A stretch of 64,000 nt of DNA from Zygnema cylindricum. Taxonomy: Eukaryota > Streptophyta > Zygnematophyceae > Zygnematales > Zygnemataceae. Location of the stretch: NCBI GenBank assembly GCA_037447655.1, contig JBBHKE010001484.1, positions 1 through 64,000 of the forward strand, written 5' to 3'. Below the pieces are notes generated by a model. It was not told the origin of the DNA, made no database searches, and worked only from the letters and a program-made list of their open reading frames with translations. Shown here piece by piece: positions 21,991-33,854 of this stretch. The translations under genes were made by a program, and so were the position numbers. Every line of letters begins with the position of its first letter. Position 1 is the stretch's first letter.

Positions 21991-23940
21991 CCTCGTGTTG
22001 GGCTTCCGCGGATTACAAGTGCACGGTCAAGGACTAGATATCGGACCGCAAATTTTGGGGTGCCTCTTTGTTTTTAAGTCTCGAAGCAATCACACGTGAC
22101 AACTCGTGACGCTAGAGACATGGACAAAATAAATCAAAAAAAAATCGGAACACATGAAACAGAGAAGTATGTTATGACTTCAACGAGGGAAGAAACAAAC
22201 AAAAAAGAGAAAAAGGAGAAAAAAAATAAGTTTTTTTTTTCTTTTATCGTAAGAGAAGTACAAAGACAATAAAAAATTATCAGTCAAACAAACAGGCAGA
22301 GGGGTAGAGAGATAGAGCGACAAAAGGACACAAAGGAGTTTTGGAGAGAGGTTTTATATGAACGATTTGGGAGAGGGAGAGGCCGAAGAGGGTGAGAGGA
22401 TCTGGCCGTAGTCGGAATTTGCAGAGTATACTTTTCAAATCCTTGCGCACTAAGATTTTGATGGCGACAAACAGTTTTCAGCGATTTTAAATCGAATGAG
22501 CAAAAAAATTTGAACTATGTTTGAAATCAAAGTAGACTCTGAAGTAGAGATCGAATTCGGTGTTGAAATAAAGTTTAAAGTAGATTTTGAAGAGTACTGA
22601 TTCAGGAGAAATCCCAGAAGCAAAATTCGAAGTGATGTCAAGTATTGATTTTGAATGGCTGTTGGACCTTTTGTCTTTTTTTGATGGTTGGTGTGACTTT
22701 TGACATGCAAAAAACTAGAAAAAGAAAAAAAGAAAAACAGTTAAAGGGGCCGAGAAAAACAGACAAATAATTGAAATAGCGGATTACAAACTTGCCAAAT
22801 TAATTAATTTAAAATAAAGTACGACTTCAAAAAATATGATTTAATCTATGCACTCTTGAAAAAAATAAACAAAAACATATATGATTTAATCTATGCACTC
22901 TTGAAAAAAAATAAACAAAAACATAAACAAACAATAAAATGGGATTTTTAAGTGAGAAGTCGAAAACAAGAAAAGAAAGAAAGAAAAAAAAAAAAAAAGG
23001 ATCCACACCATTTTTTTGAGTTCCAATTTTGGTTTTTGGAGTTAGTTATCGTGCTCCATACACATGGTGGCGGGCAAAGAGGGAGAGGGAGAGAGTGAGA
23101 GGGAGAAAAAGAGGGAGAGAGAGAGGGAGAAAGAGAGAGAGGAGGACAAAAAGAAAAAAGAGAGAGGAAAAGGGGCGAAGAGAGGTGAGAAAAGAAATAT
23201 GGGCAGAAAATAGCTAAAGGAACACAACAACCCTAAAAAAGTGTTAGGGAGAAGACTGTGTTTCAGTGATGAAGTACAAAGTGGGAAGGATTTTAAATAG
23301 ATAGAGGTGTGCAGGTAGTTCAAACACACAGGGTACCACGCTGAAAAGTACAATATGGTAGTGGCGGCGACTCTCTTAACAAAAAGTCAAAACGCCAAAA
23401 ATTAGGTGACGGTGACACTATACATCGAAAAATTGTACGGCAATGGTCTAGTTTGGTACCATTAAACCCATCCAGCATACAGTACAATTTCCGTTAACTG
23501 AATTGCCACGTGGCAAAGCCAACGCCATCGCGGCGCTGCTTTATGCGAGAGTTTGTGCCACGTGACATTACCAATATCGCATGACTCGCACAAAATTAAA
23601 GGCATGCACGGGGGCAAGTTGAAACTGTATATTCTATTCCTCATCTTAACTAGCCACCGACACAATTTGCCAACGTCTTTCGTCGCTCTCGAATTAATCC
23701 CAATCATAAATCGGTATTCGGCGTGTATTGGGTTACAATACTATTTTAGAATACTATATGCTGACCGTCTTTAGTTAACTACCACCAACATAATTTCATT
23801 AGGCCCGCTCAAACCAACCCCAATTCTAAATGGGTTTAGCTGTAAGTTTGATTTTACGAACCAGTTGGCAAAGTTACATAAGTTCCACCTGTACGATATA
23901 CATATTACACGCATACTGTAAGAACATCTTCAATCGTATT
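21990..23940. other. No gene seen; simple-sequence rich
   Basis: No conserved coding. A 45-bp tandem duplication (TATGATTTAATCTATGCACT) sits at 22835-22924, and 23070-23215 is a purine (GA) tract whose translations are low-complexity Arg/Glu. Confidence 0.5.
22835..22924. repeat. Tandem duplication, 45-bp unit
   Basis: Two adjacent near-identical copies beginning TATGATTTAATCTATGCACT, differing by one A in an A-run. Confidence 0.85.
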
Positions 23941-24428
23941 CACACTATATATAGTACGGTTAATAATCACCCAAGAAACCCGGATTACTTCATTCACCCA
24001 TCTCAAGTAAACTTCTCTTCGCACTCTCCCTTCACTTTTCACCTGTCACTCTACTCTCTCTCTCTCCCTCTCCCTCCCTCCCTCCTTCCCTCCTTTACGC
24101 AAATTACAGCTCTTCCGACAATTCCCTTTCCCAGTCATATCTCCCTTGTCCTCTACCTACAAGATTCTCTCTCCCTTCACCCCTTCTTCGTTCCCACTTT
24201 TGTTTCCTTTCCTCCTTCTCTTGTCCACTTCTTTTTCCTTCCCTCCCTCCCTCCTTCCCCTCGAGCAGCAGCATGGCTCTCTTCATCCCCATAGATGACA
24301 CGTGTGGCGCCAAGAGTACAGCCTGCATGGCGGTAAAAGTTGATATTCATTGTACGACCTGGGAACTCACCAAGGCTGTAAGGACTATTGCTCTACGACC
24401 AGTGGAGCAGGGAGAGCTGCAACAGTAG
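23941..24428 (+). promoter_or_regulatory. Promoter-like region and short first ORF cut by an LTR
   Basis: A TATA-like CACTATATATAG (23942-23953) precedes ~300 bp of pyrimidine-rich leader (CTCTCTC, CCCTCCC), then an ATG in good context (CAGCAGCATGGCT, ATG at 24273). The frame opens MALFIPIDDTCGAK and runs 51 codons, the last dozen of them inside the LTR beginning near 24386. GCGGTAAAAG at 24330 could be a splice donor. The layout is like a plant core promoter with a Y-patch leader, but no homolog is recognised and it may be chance or LTR-derived. Confidence 0.25.
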
Positions 24429-25511
24429 TAGTAGAAGTAAACATAATTCACTCACAGAAGCTTATCAAGATCCCTTCTAACCAGCTGTTTTCTATAGCTC
24501 ACCAAAAACAAACACAAGGGTCCAAACTGATTCAAACTATATCAGAGGGTAGAATATCATAAAGATTGACAACTCTCAAAGTTTTAGCACAATTGATCCA
24601 TCATACAACAAGATATGCAACTCAGCAGTTTCCCAAAAACAGTCTGCAGATTACACAGTCTGGAAGTCTAGCTTATCAAGATCCCTTCTAACCAGCTGTT
24701 TTCTATAGCTCACCAAAAACAAACACAAGGGTCCAAACTGATTCAAACTATATCAGAGGGTAGAATATCATAAAGATTGACAACTCTCAAAGTTTTAGCA
24801 CAATTGATCCATCATACAACAAGATATGCAACTCAGAAGTTTCCCAAAAACAGTCTGCAGATTACACAGTCTGGAAGTCTGGATACGTAAAGTGTTCTAC
24901 GTCCTAAGTCTTATATTCTTCACTCAGTTGTCCTACTACATAGTGTTGTACCGCCAATACAAGTGTTTTAAAAGATACGTCCAAAAGAACTAAACTGCCA
25001 CTAAGGTCTACGTGCTCGTAATCACGCTAAAACTAATCAATCATCGTTCAATCAATATTACTGAGAATCCTGTACAGATGATTTGATCAAATACTTCTCG
25101 CCTGGCTTAGTGAATCTCGTCCGTTGACTTGATTCATATTAACCGTAGCAGCGTAGTCTAATTCCTGATCACATTTAAATATCCGCAGCTTCGTAGCAAC
25201 TTCGTTGTCCCATACCACAAATAGCCACAGTTGCGTTTGTATTGTTGGGTCGCAGGTTGCGTTCGTCCGTACGGAACATATCAAAAATAACCCCAGCTGC
25301 GCTTGTTCCTTCAACGTCGCAGTTGCTTTATCCAATTTGCGCCGCAGCAGCTTTGTTTCGTTCGATGTTTGACACGTGTATGTGAGTGTCGGTACAATTC
25401 AAATATACATGTTCTGTCCCTAAATGGCGACGCGTGTCCTTTTACGCTTCATATCCAATCTTTCTGCCGAAATACTAATTTATTGAGACTTAAAGTTTTC
25501 CAAAAACAACA
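24386..25511 (-). repeat. Decayed solo LTR related to the one at 15052
   Basis: The left end (TATTGCTCTACGACCAGTGG, followed by a GTAGTAGTAGAAGTAAACAT block) and the right end (GAGACTTAAAGTTTTCCAAA, then ACAACA) align with those of 15052-15809. It is longer because of a 201-bp internal tandem duplication. No target duplication is visible. Confidence 0.55.
24469..24870. repeat. Tandem duplication, 201-bp unit
   Basis: Two almost perfect copies starting AGCTTATCAAGATCCCTTCT at 24469 and 24670. Near identity indicates a recent event within the old LTR. Confidence 0.9.
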
Positions 25512-26930
25512 CGCGCAACGTTTTTATTCACATGTGGTTGCCGCAGTTTTGATATCGTAAACCTTGGCCAGCCATGTGAATTGCTGACTTTATTATGACG
25601 GTAGATGTTCGCAAGTGCAACAAAATTGTAAGCGGTTGAAACTATATTTTGAAAGTGAAAGCAGTCCAATCGATTGACGGTCAAAATTTGTCTCAACGGT
25701 GTTTTGCTTGTACAAATGTGTGATTAAAACGCACAATCTTTGTTAAGGCAACGTAAGTGACTGTGCGTAACCAAAATAGTCATTCTTTGATCAATTCTCC
25801 ATTATTATATGCATTCGTCATTTTATTTCAGTGTCGTTTTGGCTGGATTCTCTATTTCTTTTGTTTCTATGCTTCAACTGTACTTTAATGTAGTCTCCTT
25901 TAGTCAGAGAACGGTTACTCGTTCGCCGATATCTTTTGTTTCTATGTTGCAGTTGTAGTCGCTTTTGTGCCGTAACTTGTTGTTTCCATATTCCAATTGT
26001 TTTCTCCGAACATATATGTCTCATTCGTACGGATTTCAACATTTTTATGAAATTTCGTTATTTTTTATGGATTTATGAATATTTCGTAAAATGCTTAGAC
26101 TTTTTATACTGAACAAACGTACAAGAGTTAAAGAATAATTAGCGGAAAAACATTATTAGTGTTTTTAATTGTATTTGGGGTTCAAGGGCCTAATGCCACC
26201 AAAAAATAACAATAGTTTACACACTTAACACTAACTTAGATGTAGACGCGATAGTCTATGTTCACATATTTGTCGCTTTAACATGTGAGGAAAGGTTTTA
26301 TTGATTTTCCCTCATCTTTTTGACTTGAATCAAATATGAGTACGCTTTTTCGTGGCGATGCACTCAATTTCCCTTGTCGACGCCTTATATGTGACACTTA
26401 TTTTGTACGACTGTACGAAGTAAGGAGTAGTTTTAGTACGGGCTAACACATTTCACACATTGTTTTTTTTAAAATCAATCAAAATTAAAGTAAGTAACGC
26501 TAATTTAACAATGCGTATAGTCTATATTCACATATGTGATGCTTGAACTTGTGAGAACAGGGTCTCGTGATTTTCCTTTGTCTTTATGACTTGAATGAAA
26601 TTTGAGTACGCTTAACCATCGCAACACACTCAATTTTCTCCGTCGACACCTAGATTTAGCACTTATTTTGTACGTCTTTACAAAATTAACGGCAGTATTA
26701 GTACGGAATAACATATTTCGTACATTGCACTTTTTAAAAACAGTCAAAATTATAATAACTAACCCTAATTAGGGTGGCGTTTTATCGAGATTTTTTTGTA
26801 ATTCTACGGCCAACATTACAAGATGCTACATTTTGACAGATGTTCTTTCGCGCAGGGTCTGTAATCCACGTGGTGAGAAATGAGTGGTACCACGTATTAT
26901 AAGATCGTATATTGAAAACCGTCAAATATT
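25512..26930. repeat. No gene; diverged ~266-bp tandem repeat
   Basis: Around 26235-26500 and 26501-26770 two diverged copies share ATAGTCTATRTTCACATAT, TATGACTTGAAT(C/G)AAAT, CACTCAATTTYCYYYGTCGA and CACTTATTTTGTACG. No ORF of interest. The remainder is AT-rich and unassigned. Confidence 0.6.
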
Positions 26931-27370
26931 TTTTACAACTTTGACCCTTCATAACTTGCTGCTCAACGGAGCAAATTCAGAGATTCTTTTTGCTATCGAT
27001 TCACGTGAGTCTTATCTTCACAAGGGTGAAGTTCTTCAGAGCTTTTATATATCAAGCCGGTAGATATTCTTGTGGAAACTCAAAGGGGTCACGGTTATCT
27101 TAGGGGCTTCGAGGTAGCTGCCGGAGGTCTCAGAGTTACACCTTATAGTCTTCTGATTGGCTAGGTACACTAGTATAAGGCTTGGAGAGGAATTTTAGGA
27201 CTTAAAGTATTTATAGGTTTCAACCTCTCTCCTAGAAAGCACTTGTATTTATTAGCCAACTTTGGTCAACCATAACTTAATGCTCAAGTGAGCAAATTAA
27301 GTGATTCTTTTTGCCGCGGACTCAGGGGAATCTAGGCTACACAATGGTGTAGTCGATCAAAGTTTTTGCT
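26930..27370 (+). repeat. Stacked LTR 3' ends G and H (plus orientation), left part
   Basis: 26950-27140 ends in GGAGGTCTCAGAGTTACA, an LTR terminus of the same family as A. From 27141 a second LTR segment follows (TTATAGTCTTCTGATTGG … AACTTTGGTCAACCATAACT) that matches, inverted, the 5' LTR of fragment E. It is interrupted at 27370 by Copia-1 and resumes at 33751. Confidence 0.55.
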
Positions 27371-28366
27371 GCAATTTTGTGTCCTCCATTGGATCCCAAA
27401 ATTCAGGAAGCCTCTGGATAATTGTTAACTAGCCCACTTTCAATGATAACCACTACTGCCCAAATAAACAAGATGACAATCAAAATGCAACCTTGTGCAG
27501 CCTGGACTCCCCTGAGTTCGTAGGAAAAAGAATCTCTAAAAACGCCCAACCAGGGGATAAGTTATGAAGCAGTAAAAATGCCAATTTGTACAATCTCTTA
27601 AAGGGAAAGGTGACTACCTACCAAACTTTTCCCTTATTCCCTCTAATAACTTCTGTCTACTGAAGTACGGACCAATCAGATTAGTGTACCGTACCAAAAA
27701 GTACTATTGTCGGTGTACCTTTTGTACGGCCTATGTACGACAAGGCTATTAAGCGGACGCGTGTTCAATTTTAACTCGTCCGTACGTTCTTCGGAATTCC
27801 CACGACCGAATGTTATCTCTCCACGTGGCGCCAGGTAACGCCACGTCAAAAAACGCCAAAGTGACCTTTCCGCGATCTCGGCGAAGACGTATGCCGTTGG
27901 ATAAAAACCGACATTAAATATCGTTTGTCGAAACAAATGTCAGATTCATTTGTTTCGTGCGGGATCCAGTCCGCACTAAATTTAACGTGTTCTATGATGT
28001 TACATTTACATTTCCGTTAATCAGATTAGGGGACGTAACACACTTTAAATATTAATCACACCCTATATACCCTAGCGGACTTCTACGACAGACTGGTTAG
28101 AGCGAACGGCTACGCCACGCTCTACTGGCCAAGGGTTCGAGTCCTGCTAGACTCAACCTTTTTGTAGAGAGTGACTTCAAGTCACTCTCTAACCCTGTCT
28201 ATGGAGCGGAGGTAGCCATAGTCCCATTACTCTCTCACTCGTTTAGTGACCACAACAAGTATGGGGGTAAAAGAGAAGGGATGAAGGTAAGCTGCCTGCA
28301 TGTTTCTTTTTCCGCTAATTTATTAAGACCTAGAAATTACCCAAACAAAAACTTTTTATTTCAACA
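27371..28366 (-). repeat. Copia-1 3' LTR
   Basis: 996 bp, plus-strand ends TGCAATTTTGTG and TTTCAACA. It retains ATGGAGGACACAAAATTG, the gag start segment encoded by the LTR end. In the 5' LTR this ATG has become AGG. Confidence 0.9.
28094..28191 (+). other. tRNA-like Pol III-type module in the Copia-1 3' LTR
   Basis: A box TGGTTAGAGCG (28094-28104), B box GGTTCGAGTCC (28134-28144, perfect), T5 run (28159-28163). The A box overlaps a 7-bp hairpin TAGAGCG/CGCTCTA. Right after the T run lies a 13-bp perfect palindrome TAGAGAGTGACTT-c-AAGTCACTCTCTA (28165-28191). Read on the plus strand, antisense to the retrotransposon. A full tRNA acceptor stem is not evident, so this is tRNA-derived rather than a tRNA gene. 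Confidence 0.6.
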
Positions 28367-28469
28367 CTCCCCTTATTTCCTAGTCTAGTTTAATTTTCTT
28401 TCGACCCGCATTATTCTCGACAATATTTTAATTTAGGAGAGGGCACAGGTTTGGTCATCATGTCAGCCA

Positions 28470-29666
28470 CCATTTCTTCATCAAGTCTATACACAAGATT
28501 TATTTTTTTTTTCAACTTTTTCTCTCACGAAGCTTAATCTTATGTCCATATGCTTTACTTTGAAATGGTGTTTTAGATTGGCTGCAATTGCAATTGCAGC
28601 TTGATTATCGCAAAAGACTTCATGCACTCCCTTTTTCATTTATCCAGTTCTTGCAACAATGACTTCACCCACATTAGATCTTTTACAGCAGAACAAGAGG
28701 CCATATACTCAGCCTTCATAGTAGACTGAGCAACCACCTTTTGTTGCTTACTGCTCCAACAGCAAGCACCTTCCCCCATATACAAAACATATCTAGAAGT
28801 GCAACTTCTCAGAGGTGCATCCCCATAATTGGCATCACTCCTAATGGTGATATCAGTGTGCTCCCCTCCCAAATGCAACCATAATTCTCTGGTTCCAACC
28901 AGATATCTCATGACTCTCTTGGCTGCCTCCCATTCTCACTTTCTAGGATCGTTAAGACTCCTACCAAGGACTCCTATCGCAGCCGCTATGTCTGGCCTTG
29001 TACAGTTCATAAAGTAGATCAAACTTCCTACGACCTGTTAGGAATAGGACTCATCTGATCATCTAAGATTATCACTCCTCCTTCTACACTCCCATCACTT
29101 ACTTTCTTGAAGTCCATAGGAGTGGTACAACTGTTAGCTTTCTCCATTTGGAATTTCTCAAGCATATTTTCTATTGCTTCTTTCTGAGTGAGTCTTATGA
29201 TCCTCTTCCCTCTATCTCTTTCTATTTGAATTCCAAAATATATCTTGTTTCCCCTAAATCTTTCATGTCAAATATGCTTCTAAGATCTTTCTTCAACTTT
29301 TTGATCTTCTCCAAAGATTTACTTAACACCAGCAGATCATTCACATAAATTCCAATAAAGATCACACCATCCTCAACTTCAAACATTCACATAAATTTCA
29401 ATAAAGATCACACCATCCTCAACTTCAAACATATACATAGAATGGTCAGAGCTGATCCTGATATATCCTACACCAGTAAAAAACTCATATAGTTTCTTAT
29501 TCCACTGTCCGGGAGCCTGCTTAAGTCCATATAAGGATTTTATGAGCCTGCAGACTTTACTCTCTTCCCCATTCTCCACAAATCCCTCCATTTGCCTTAT
29601 GAAGATTTCTTCCTCTAACTCACCATTGAGGAAGGTGGTCTTAATGTCCATTTGATGTATCTCCAT
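28470..29666 (-). pseudogene. Copia-1 reverse transcriptase C-terminal half and RNase H
   Basis: 29379-29666 gives RT: MDIKTTFLNGELEEEIFI, KSLYGLKQAPGQWNKKL, RISSDHSMYMFE. Just before the expected YVDD box a 46-bp tandem duplication (29341-29432) breaks the frame, leaving IYVN. 28636-28911 gives RNase H (MRYLVGTRELWLHLGGEHTD, CCWSSKQQKVVAQSTMKAEY). Non-functional. Confidence 0.85.
29341..29432. repeat. Tandem duplication, 46-bp unit, in Copia-1 RT
   Basis: Adjacent copies beginning TCACATAAATTCCAATAAAG at 29341 and 29387 with one mismatch. 46 is not a multiple of three, so the RT frame is lost at the catalytic box. Confidence 0.9.
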
Positions 29667-31640
29667 GTTTTCCGCTGCTTCTAGAATGAGGAGAATCCTT
29701 ACTGATGGGAAACGAACAACTGGGGCAAATGTCTCCTCATGGTTAATCCCCTCCTATTGGGTGAACCTCTTTGCCACCAACCGAGCCTTATATCTTTTGA
29801 TGGTATTATCAGGGTCTAGTTTTAGTTTAAAGACCCATTTACAGCGAATAGGTTTTTCTGTCTGGAGGGTAATCCACTAGTTCCCAGGTGTTTGCTTCCA
29901 TGATGGAAGCCATCTCATCATTTATAGCCCTGATCAATCTGTCATTTTCTGGACTGTTCACTGCCTCCAAGTATGACTGAGGCTCATCAGCATGAGATAG
30001 CTTAGTTACCTTATGAGCAGCCTGTTTCTCTTTTAGCCTTTTGGTGCTCATTCTTCCCACTTCCAATTCTGAAGCTGGAATACAGAGAAGTCTTGGGTTT
30101 CTCCTTATTGTCTCATTAGCTCCCCTTTCCATGGAAAATGGTTCCGATTCCTCCTCTTCTGTCTCCTCGAAGTCCATGGGAATATGTGGGGTATTTAGTA
30201 GCTCTTCTGTATCTTCGATCTCCCTTGAATCTGCAATCACGGTCTCACTAATATAAATTTCGGGAAAAACAGAGTTCTGCTCACTCTCGGACTCAAACTT
30301 GATTCTTATCTTCTTAATATATTTGAAGGGGTTAATTGAATTTCCTTCATCCATGACAACTAGGTGTTTGACCAGAATGATATCTTGCTTTGCTAAGTCA
30401 TAGTCTCTTTATCCCTTAACATCCTCATCATATCCAACAAAATATCCAGGTTTTCCCTTAGCATCAAGTTGCGAGTTTTTCCTATCCGTATCTAGACTGT
30501 AAACTTGGCTTCCAAATACTTTAAGGTGAGAGATATCTGGTTTCCTTCCAACCCATCTCTCATATGGTGTCATACCTTTGACTGCTGATGAAATGACTCT
30601 ATTTTTAATGTAGTAGGCACAGTTCATGGCTTCTGCCCAAAATCTCTTTGCTATTTTTTTGTCAGCCAAAATACTACATACACTATCTCTTAGTGTTCGG
30701 TTTAGCCTCTCTGCTACCCCATTTTGTTCCAGATTATGTGGTTCAATTTTGTGGTGTTGAACTCCCTCATCTCTTAAGTATTCCTCAAACTGGTTATAGG
30801 TATATTCTCCCCCATTATCACTCCTTATTCTGTTAATGGGGGTTCTATGCAATTTCTCACTCCAGGCTTTGTATTCTTTGAAGTAAGTTGGTGTTTCTGA
30901 CTTTGTTTTTAGAAAATAAACTCTAGAGTCCCTATACCAGTCATGAGTGATTGTCAACATATATCTTTTCCCTCTAACTGAGGGTACCCTTTCTGGTCCC
31001 CAAATATTTGTGTGGATCAAATCTAGTACCTTTTCACCCGAATATGTGGCGGCTTTAGGAAAAGGAAGTTTGTGAGCTTTTCCTTGGGCACAACCACTAC
31101 AATCATCCACCATTTCATTATCACTGAACAAAATAACTTCTACTACACCAAGTTTCTTCATCTCCCTTAACCTATCAAAATGCACATGCCCCAACCGCTT
31201 ATGCTAAATCATCAATTTTGGGACACCATAATTGTGAGCATTCTTCTTTTCATTACTCAGGTTAAGCCTAAACATTTCTTGGCTACCCTTATCTGCAGTG
31301 AAGTAAACTTCATCCCTATACTTGGCTGTAAAGACTCCCTTTCTAGTGAAAGTATCAAACTCTTTGTCATCTATCATAGAGGTAGAAAGAAGATTTTTAC
31401 TCAATTGAGGAATATAAAGCACATATGAGAAAGTGAGAATATAAGTCTTACCCTCCGCTAAAACTTTCAGGTTCTACTGATCCCACTAGATCTGTAGTAA
31501 CAACTCTCCCATCCCGATACTCTATTTCTACAGTAGGGATTTTCCTTAGCTTAGTGAAGAGGTCATTGTCACGCCACATATGCATGGATGCACATGAGTC
31601 GATGATCCATCCTTCCGGTGGTGCTTTCTGAATTGCTCTA
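29667..31640 (-). pseudogene. Copia-1 protease, integrase and linker to RT
   Basis: Read downward: a protease remnant near 31600 (WIIDSCASMHMW; the usual Asp-Ser-Gly has become Asp-Ser-Cys), then LYIPQLSKNLLSTS. The zinc-binding integrase N-terminus follows (HKRLGHVHFDRL … CSGCAQGKAHKLPFP). Then comes the integrase core with DLIHTNIWGP, where the first catalytic Asp is Asn, RSDNGGEY and EQNGVAERLNRTL. Later: YERWVGRKPDISHLKVFGS and GYFVGYDEDVKG. 29839-30354 is the acidic linker and RT start (SYLEAVNSPENDR, MEANTWELV). A stop splits the zinc domain and another follows GYDEDVKG. Confidence 0.85.
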
Positions 31641-32744
31641 AGGGCACACTTTTGTCTCTAAGGGATCTCCTTCTCCTCCAGACTCACGTCAAGAAGAAGC
31701 TCCCCATCTTCCTCAGAGGACTCGTCCTCGGGTCTCCCGTCACCTTTGTGACCAAAAGTGCATTTTTTTTCCTTCCGGAAGAATTCCCTCCCTGGTTCTC
31801 TTGGAGCCTTAGCTCCGAAAGCTTGACACAATTCGCAATAAAGTGCCACGACCTTTTGCAAAAATGACATAGGCTCTTCGGGGGCCTCGGTCCTCCAAGT
31901 TGAACTCTTTCTCCTTTGTATGGCTTTTTCGGGTCCAATTTCCACCTGTCCCTTCCGGCGGCTAGAGCTTGAACTCTCTTACCGCCTCTGCTGATCTCAA
32001 TCGTGTTCTCTTGCACAAGGATCATGCGGACCACTGTATTCCACTTCCATGAAGTCATTTCCTGTACTTGGTACAAAAATTCTCATATTCGTCGGATAAC
32101 TTCATGATGAGAGTTTTAACCTTCATCTTCATTGTACCTATCCATACGACACTTTCCATCTCCATATACAAACAAGAGAGATCATTACAGTAGTCTAACA
32201 TCTTTCCCCCTTTGTAAGTATGATTTCCCAACTTTTGCTTTGCCGACTGGAGTTTCTAAATTGTACCTGCTCTATAGATTTCTATCAAACTCACCCACAT
32301 CTCCTCGGCCTTGTAAACGTGAAGGTGGGGAGTTGCCAAAGTTTGTGTGAGGTTTCTCAGAATGAAGTTCTTGGCAGTCATGTTATCGTCTTCCCACATT
32401 TGAGTGTCGGTTTCCACTGTCTTCACGATCGCCGCTCCGGGTGTCGTGGGAATAGGAGCAATAGGAGTACGAGGTATCTCCTTTTCTTTTCCCTTTTCGG
32501 ACACACTTCTTTCTTTATCATCTGTCTCCTCTGCTGCAGCAGATGTTGCTCCATAAAACCTTATTCCACCAAATCTCGGTGGTGTTCTTTGAGGTGGACG
32601 GTTCACTTGTCCACTAACAATACCCCAGTATCATTTTTCAAACAAAGCCCCTGTCATCATAGCTTCCTAATAGAAAAACTGTGATCCATTGAAGATGGGC
32701 ACCCTAGAGGGTGGGCCCATTACCTCCAATTTTGTGTCCTCCCT
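31640..32744 (-). pseudogene. Copia-1 gag
   Basis: The frame begins in the 5' LTR (ATG decayed to AGG at 32744) and runs through the primer-binding site as EVMGPPSRVPIFNGSQ. A TAG replaces the conserved Trp of the YWE motif, followed by TGALFEK, a stop and GIVSGQVNRP. 32256-32606 is the capsid-like part; later CHFCKRSWHFIANC is a CCHC zinc knuckle (about 31850). The same start layout (YWETMMRGAMFEKRLWGIVSG) is seen in fragment E. Confidence 0.75.
32710..32724 (-). other. Copia-1 primer-binding site (half initiator tRNA-Met)
   Basis: Minus-strand GGTAATGGGCCCACC directly follows the 5' LTR; 14 of 15 positions match the complement of plant initiator tRNA-Met around its CAT anticodon. Confidence 0.75.
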
Positions 32745-33579
32745 TGGATCACAGAATTCAAGAAGCCTCTAGATAATTGTTAACTAGCCCACTTTAAATG
32801 ATAACCACTACTGCCCAAATAAACAAGATGACAATCTAAATGCAACTTTGTGCAGCCTGGACTCCCTTGAGTCCGTAGGAAAAAGAATCTCTGATAACGC
32901 CCAGCCAGGCGATATGTTATGAGGCAGTAAAAATGCCAATTTGTACAAACTCTCAAAGGGAGTGATGACTACCTACCAAAATTTTCTAAGTCCTGATTCC
33001 CTCTAATAACTTCTATCTACTGAATTACGGACTAATCAGATTAGTGTAACGTACCAAAAAGTACTACTGCCGGTGTACCTTTTGTACTGCCTATCTATGA
33101 CAAGGCTATTAAGCGGACGCGTGTTCACTTTTCACTCGTCCGTACGTTCCTCGGAATTCCCACGACCTAATGTTATCTCTCCACGTGGCGCCAGGTCATG
33201 CACGTCACAAAACGCCAAAGTGACCCTTGCGGGATCTCGGCTAAGACGTATGTCGCTGGATAAAAACCAGCATTAAATATCGTCTGTCGAAACAAATGTC
33301 AGATTCATTTGTTTCGTGCGGGATCCAGTCCGCACTGAATTTAACATGTTCTATGATGTTACATTTACATTTCCGTTAATCGGATTAAGGGAAGTAACAC
33401 ACTTTAAATATTAATCACACCCTATATACCCTAGCGGACTTCTACGACAGACTGGTTAGAGCGAACGGCTACGCCACGCTCTACCGGTCCAGGGTTCGAG
33501 TCTTGCTAGACTCAACCTTTTTGTAGAGAAGTCACTCTCTAACCTTGTCTATGGAGCGGAGGCAGCCATGGCTCCATCA

Positions 33580-33615
<36 letters not shown>

Positions 33616-33745
33616 TTCAGTGGTTACAACAAGTATGGGGGTTAAGAGAGAATGGATGAAGGCAAGGTGCCTGCATGTTTCTTTTTCCGCTTATATATTA
33701 AGACCTAAAAAATGTTCAAACAAAAACTATTTTTTTCAACATTTG
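32725..33745 (-). repeat. Copia-1 5' LTR
   Basis: 1021 bp. Carries its own tRNA-like module (A box 33453-33463, B box-like GGTTCGAGTCT 33493-33503) and a (CT)n expansion at 33580-33617 that is absent from the 3' LTR and accounts for much of the length difference. Confidence 0.9.
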
Positions 33746-33750
33746 CGTGC

Positions 33751-33854
33751 TAGGGCGGCACTTGTTTATTGCCAAAGTCAATAGTGCAAATAATATCCTA
33801 GTGGCTTTATATAAGTTGGACATTCTGTGAACCAATGGAGGTCACAGAATTACA
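33751..33854 (+). repeat. LTR G, right part after Copia-1
   Basis: Continuation of the LTR cut at 27370, ending AATGGAGGTCACAGAATTACA. Its end lies directly against integrase codons of fragment E (CCATTATCAC), so LTR G was inserted in that integrase. Confidence 0.55.

Larger units (their letters stand above)
27371..33745 (-). mobile_element. Copia-1: complete LTR retrotransposon by structure
   Basis: 6375 bp, minus orientation, TGTTGAAA…AATTGCA LTRs of 996 and 1021 bp, 5-bp target duplication TTTGC at 27366-27370 and 33746-33750. Order on the minus strand: 5' LTR, half-tRNA primer-binding site (32710-32724), gag, protease, integrase, RT, RNase H, polypurine tract (AAGGGGAG), 3' LTR. This is the Ty1/copia order. 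Stops, frameshifts and a duplication in RT make it inactive. It is inserted in LTR G. Confidence 0.9.

Noticed and set aside
23029-23353. ORFs over the GA-rich tract as Arg/Glu-rich or Ser/Leu-rich proteins.
   Set aside because: Low-complexity translation of a purine tract on both strands; no domain.
28085-28165. A functional tRNA gene.
   Set aside because: A and B boxes are good but no 7-bp acceptor stem or ordinary anticodon arm can be folded, and the segment recurs only inside LTRs. Called tRNA-like instead.
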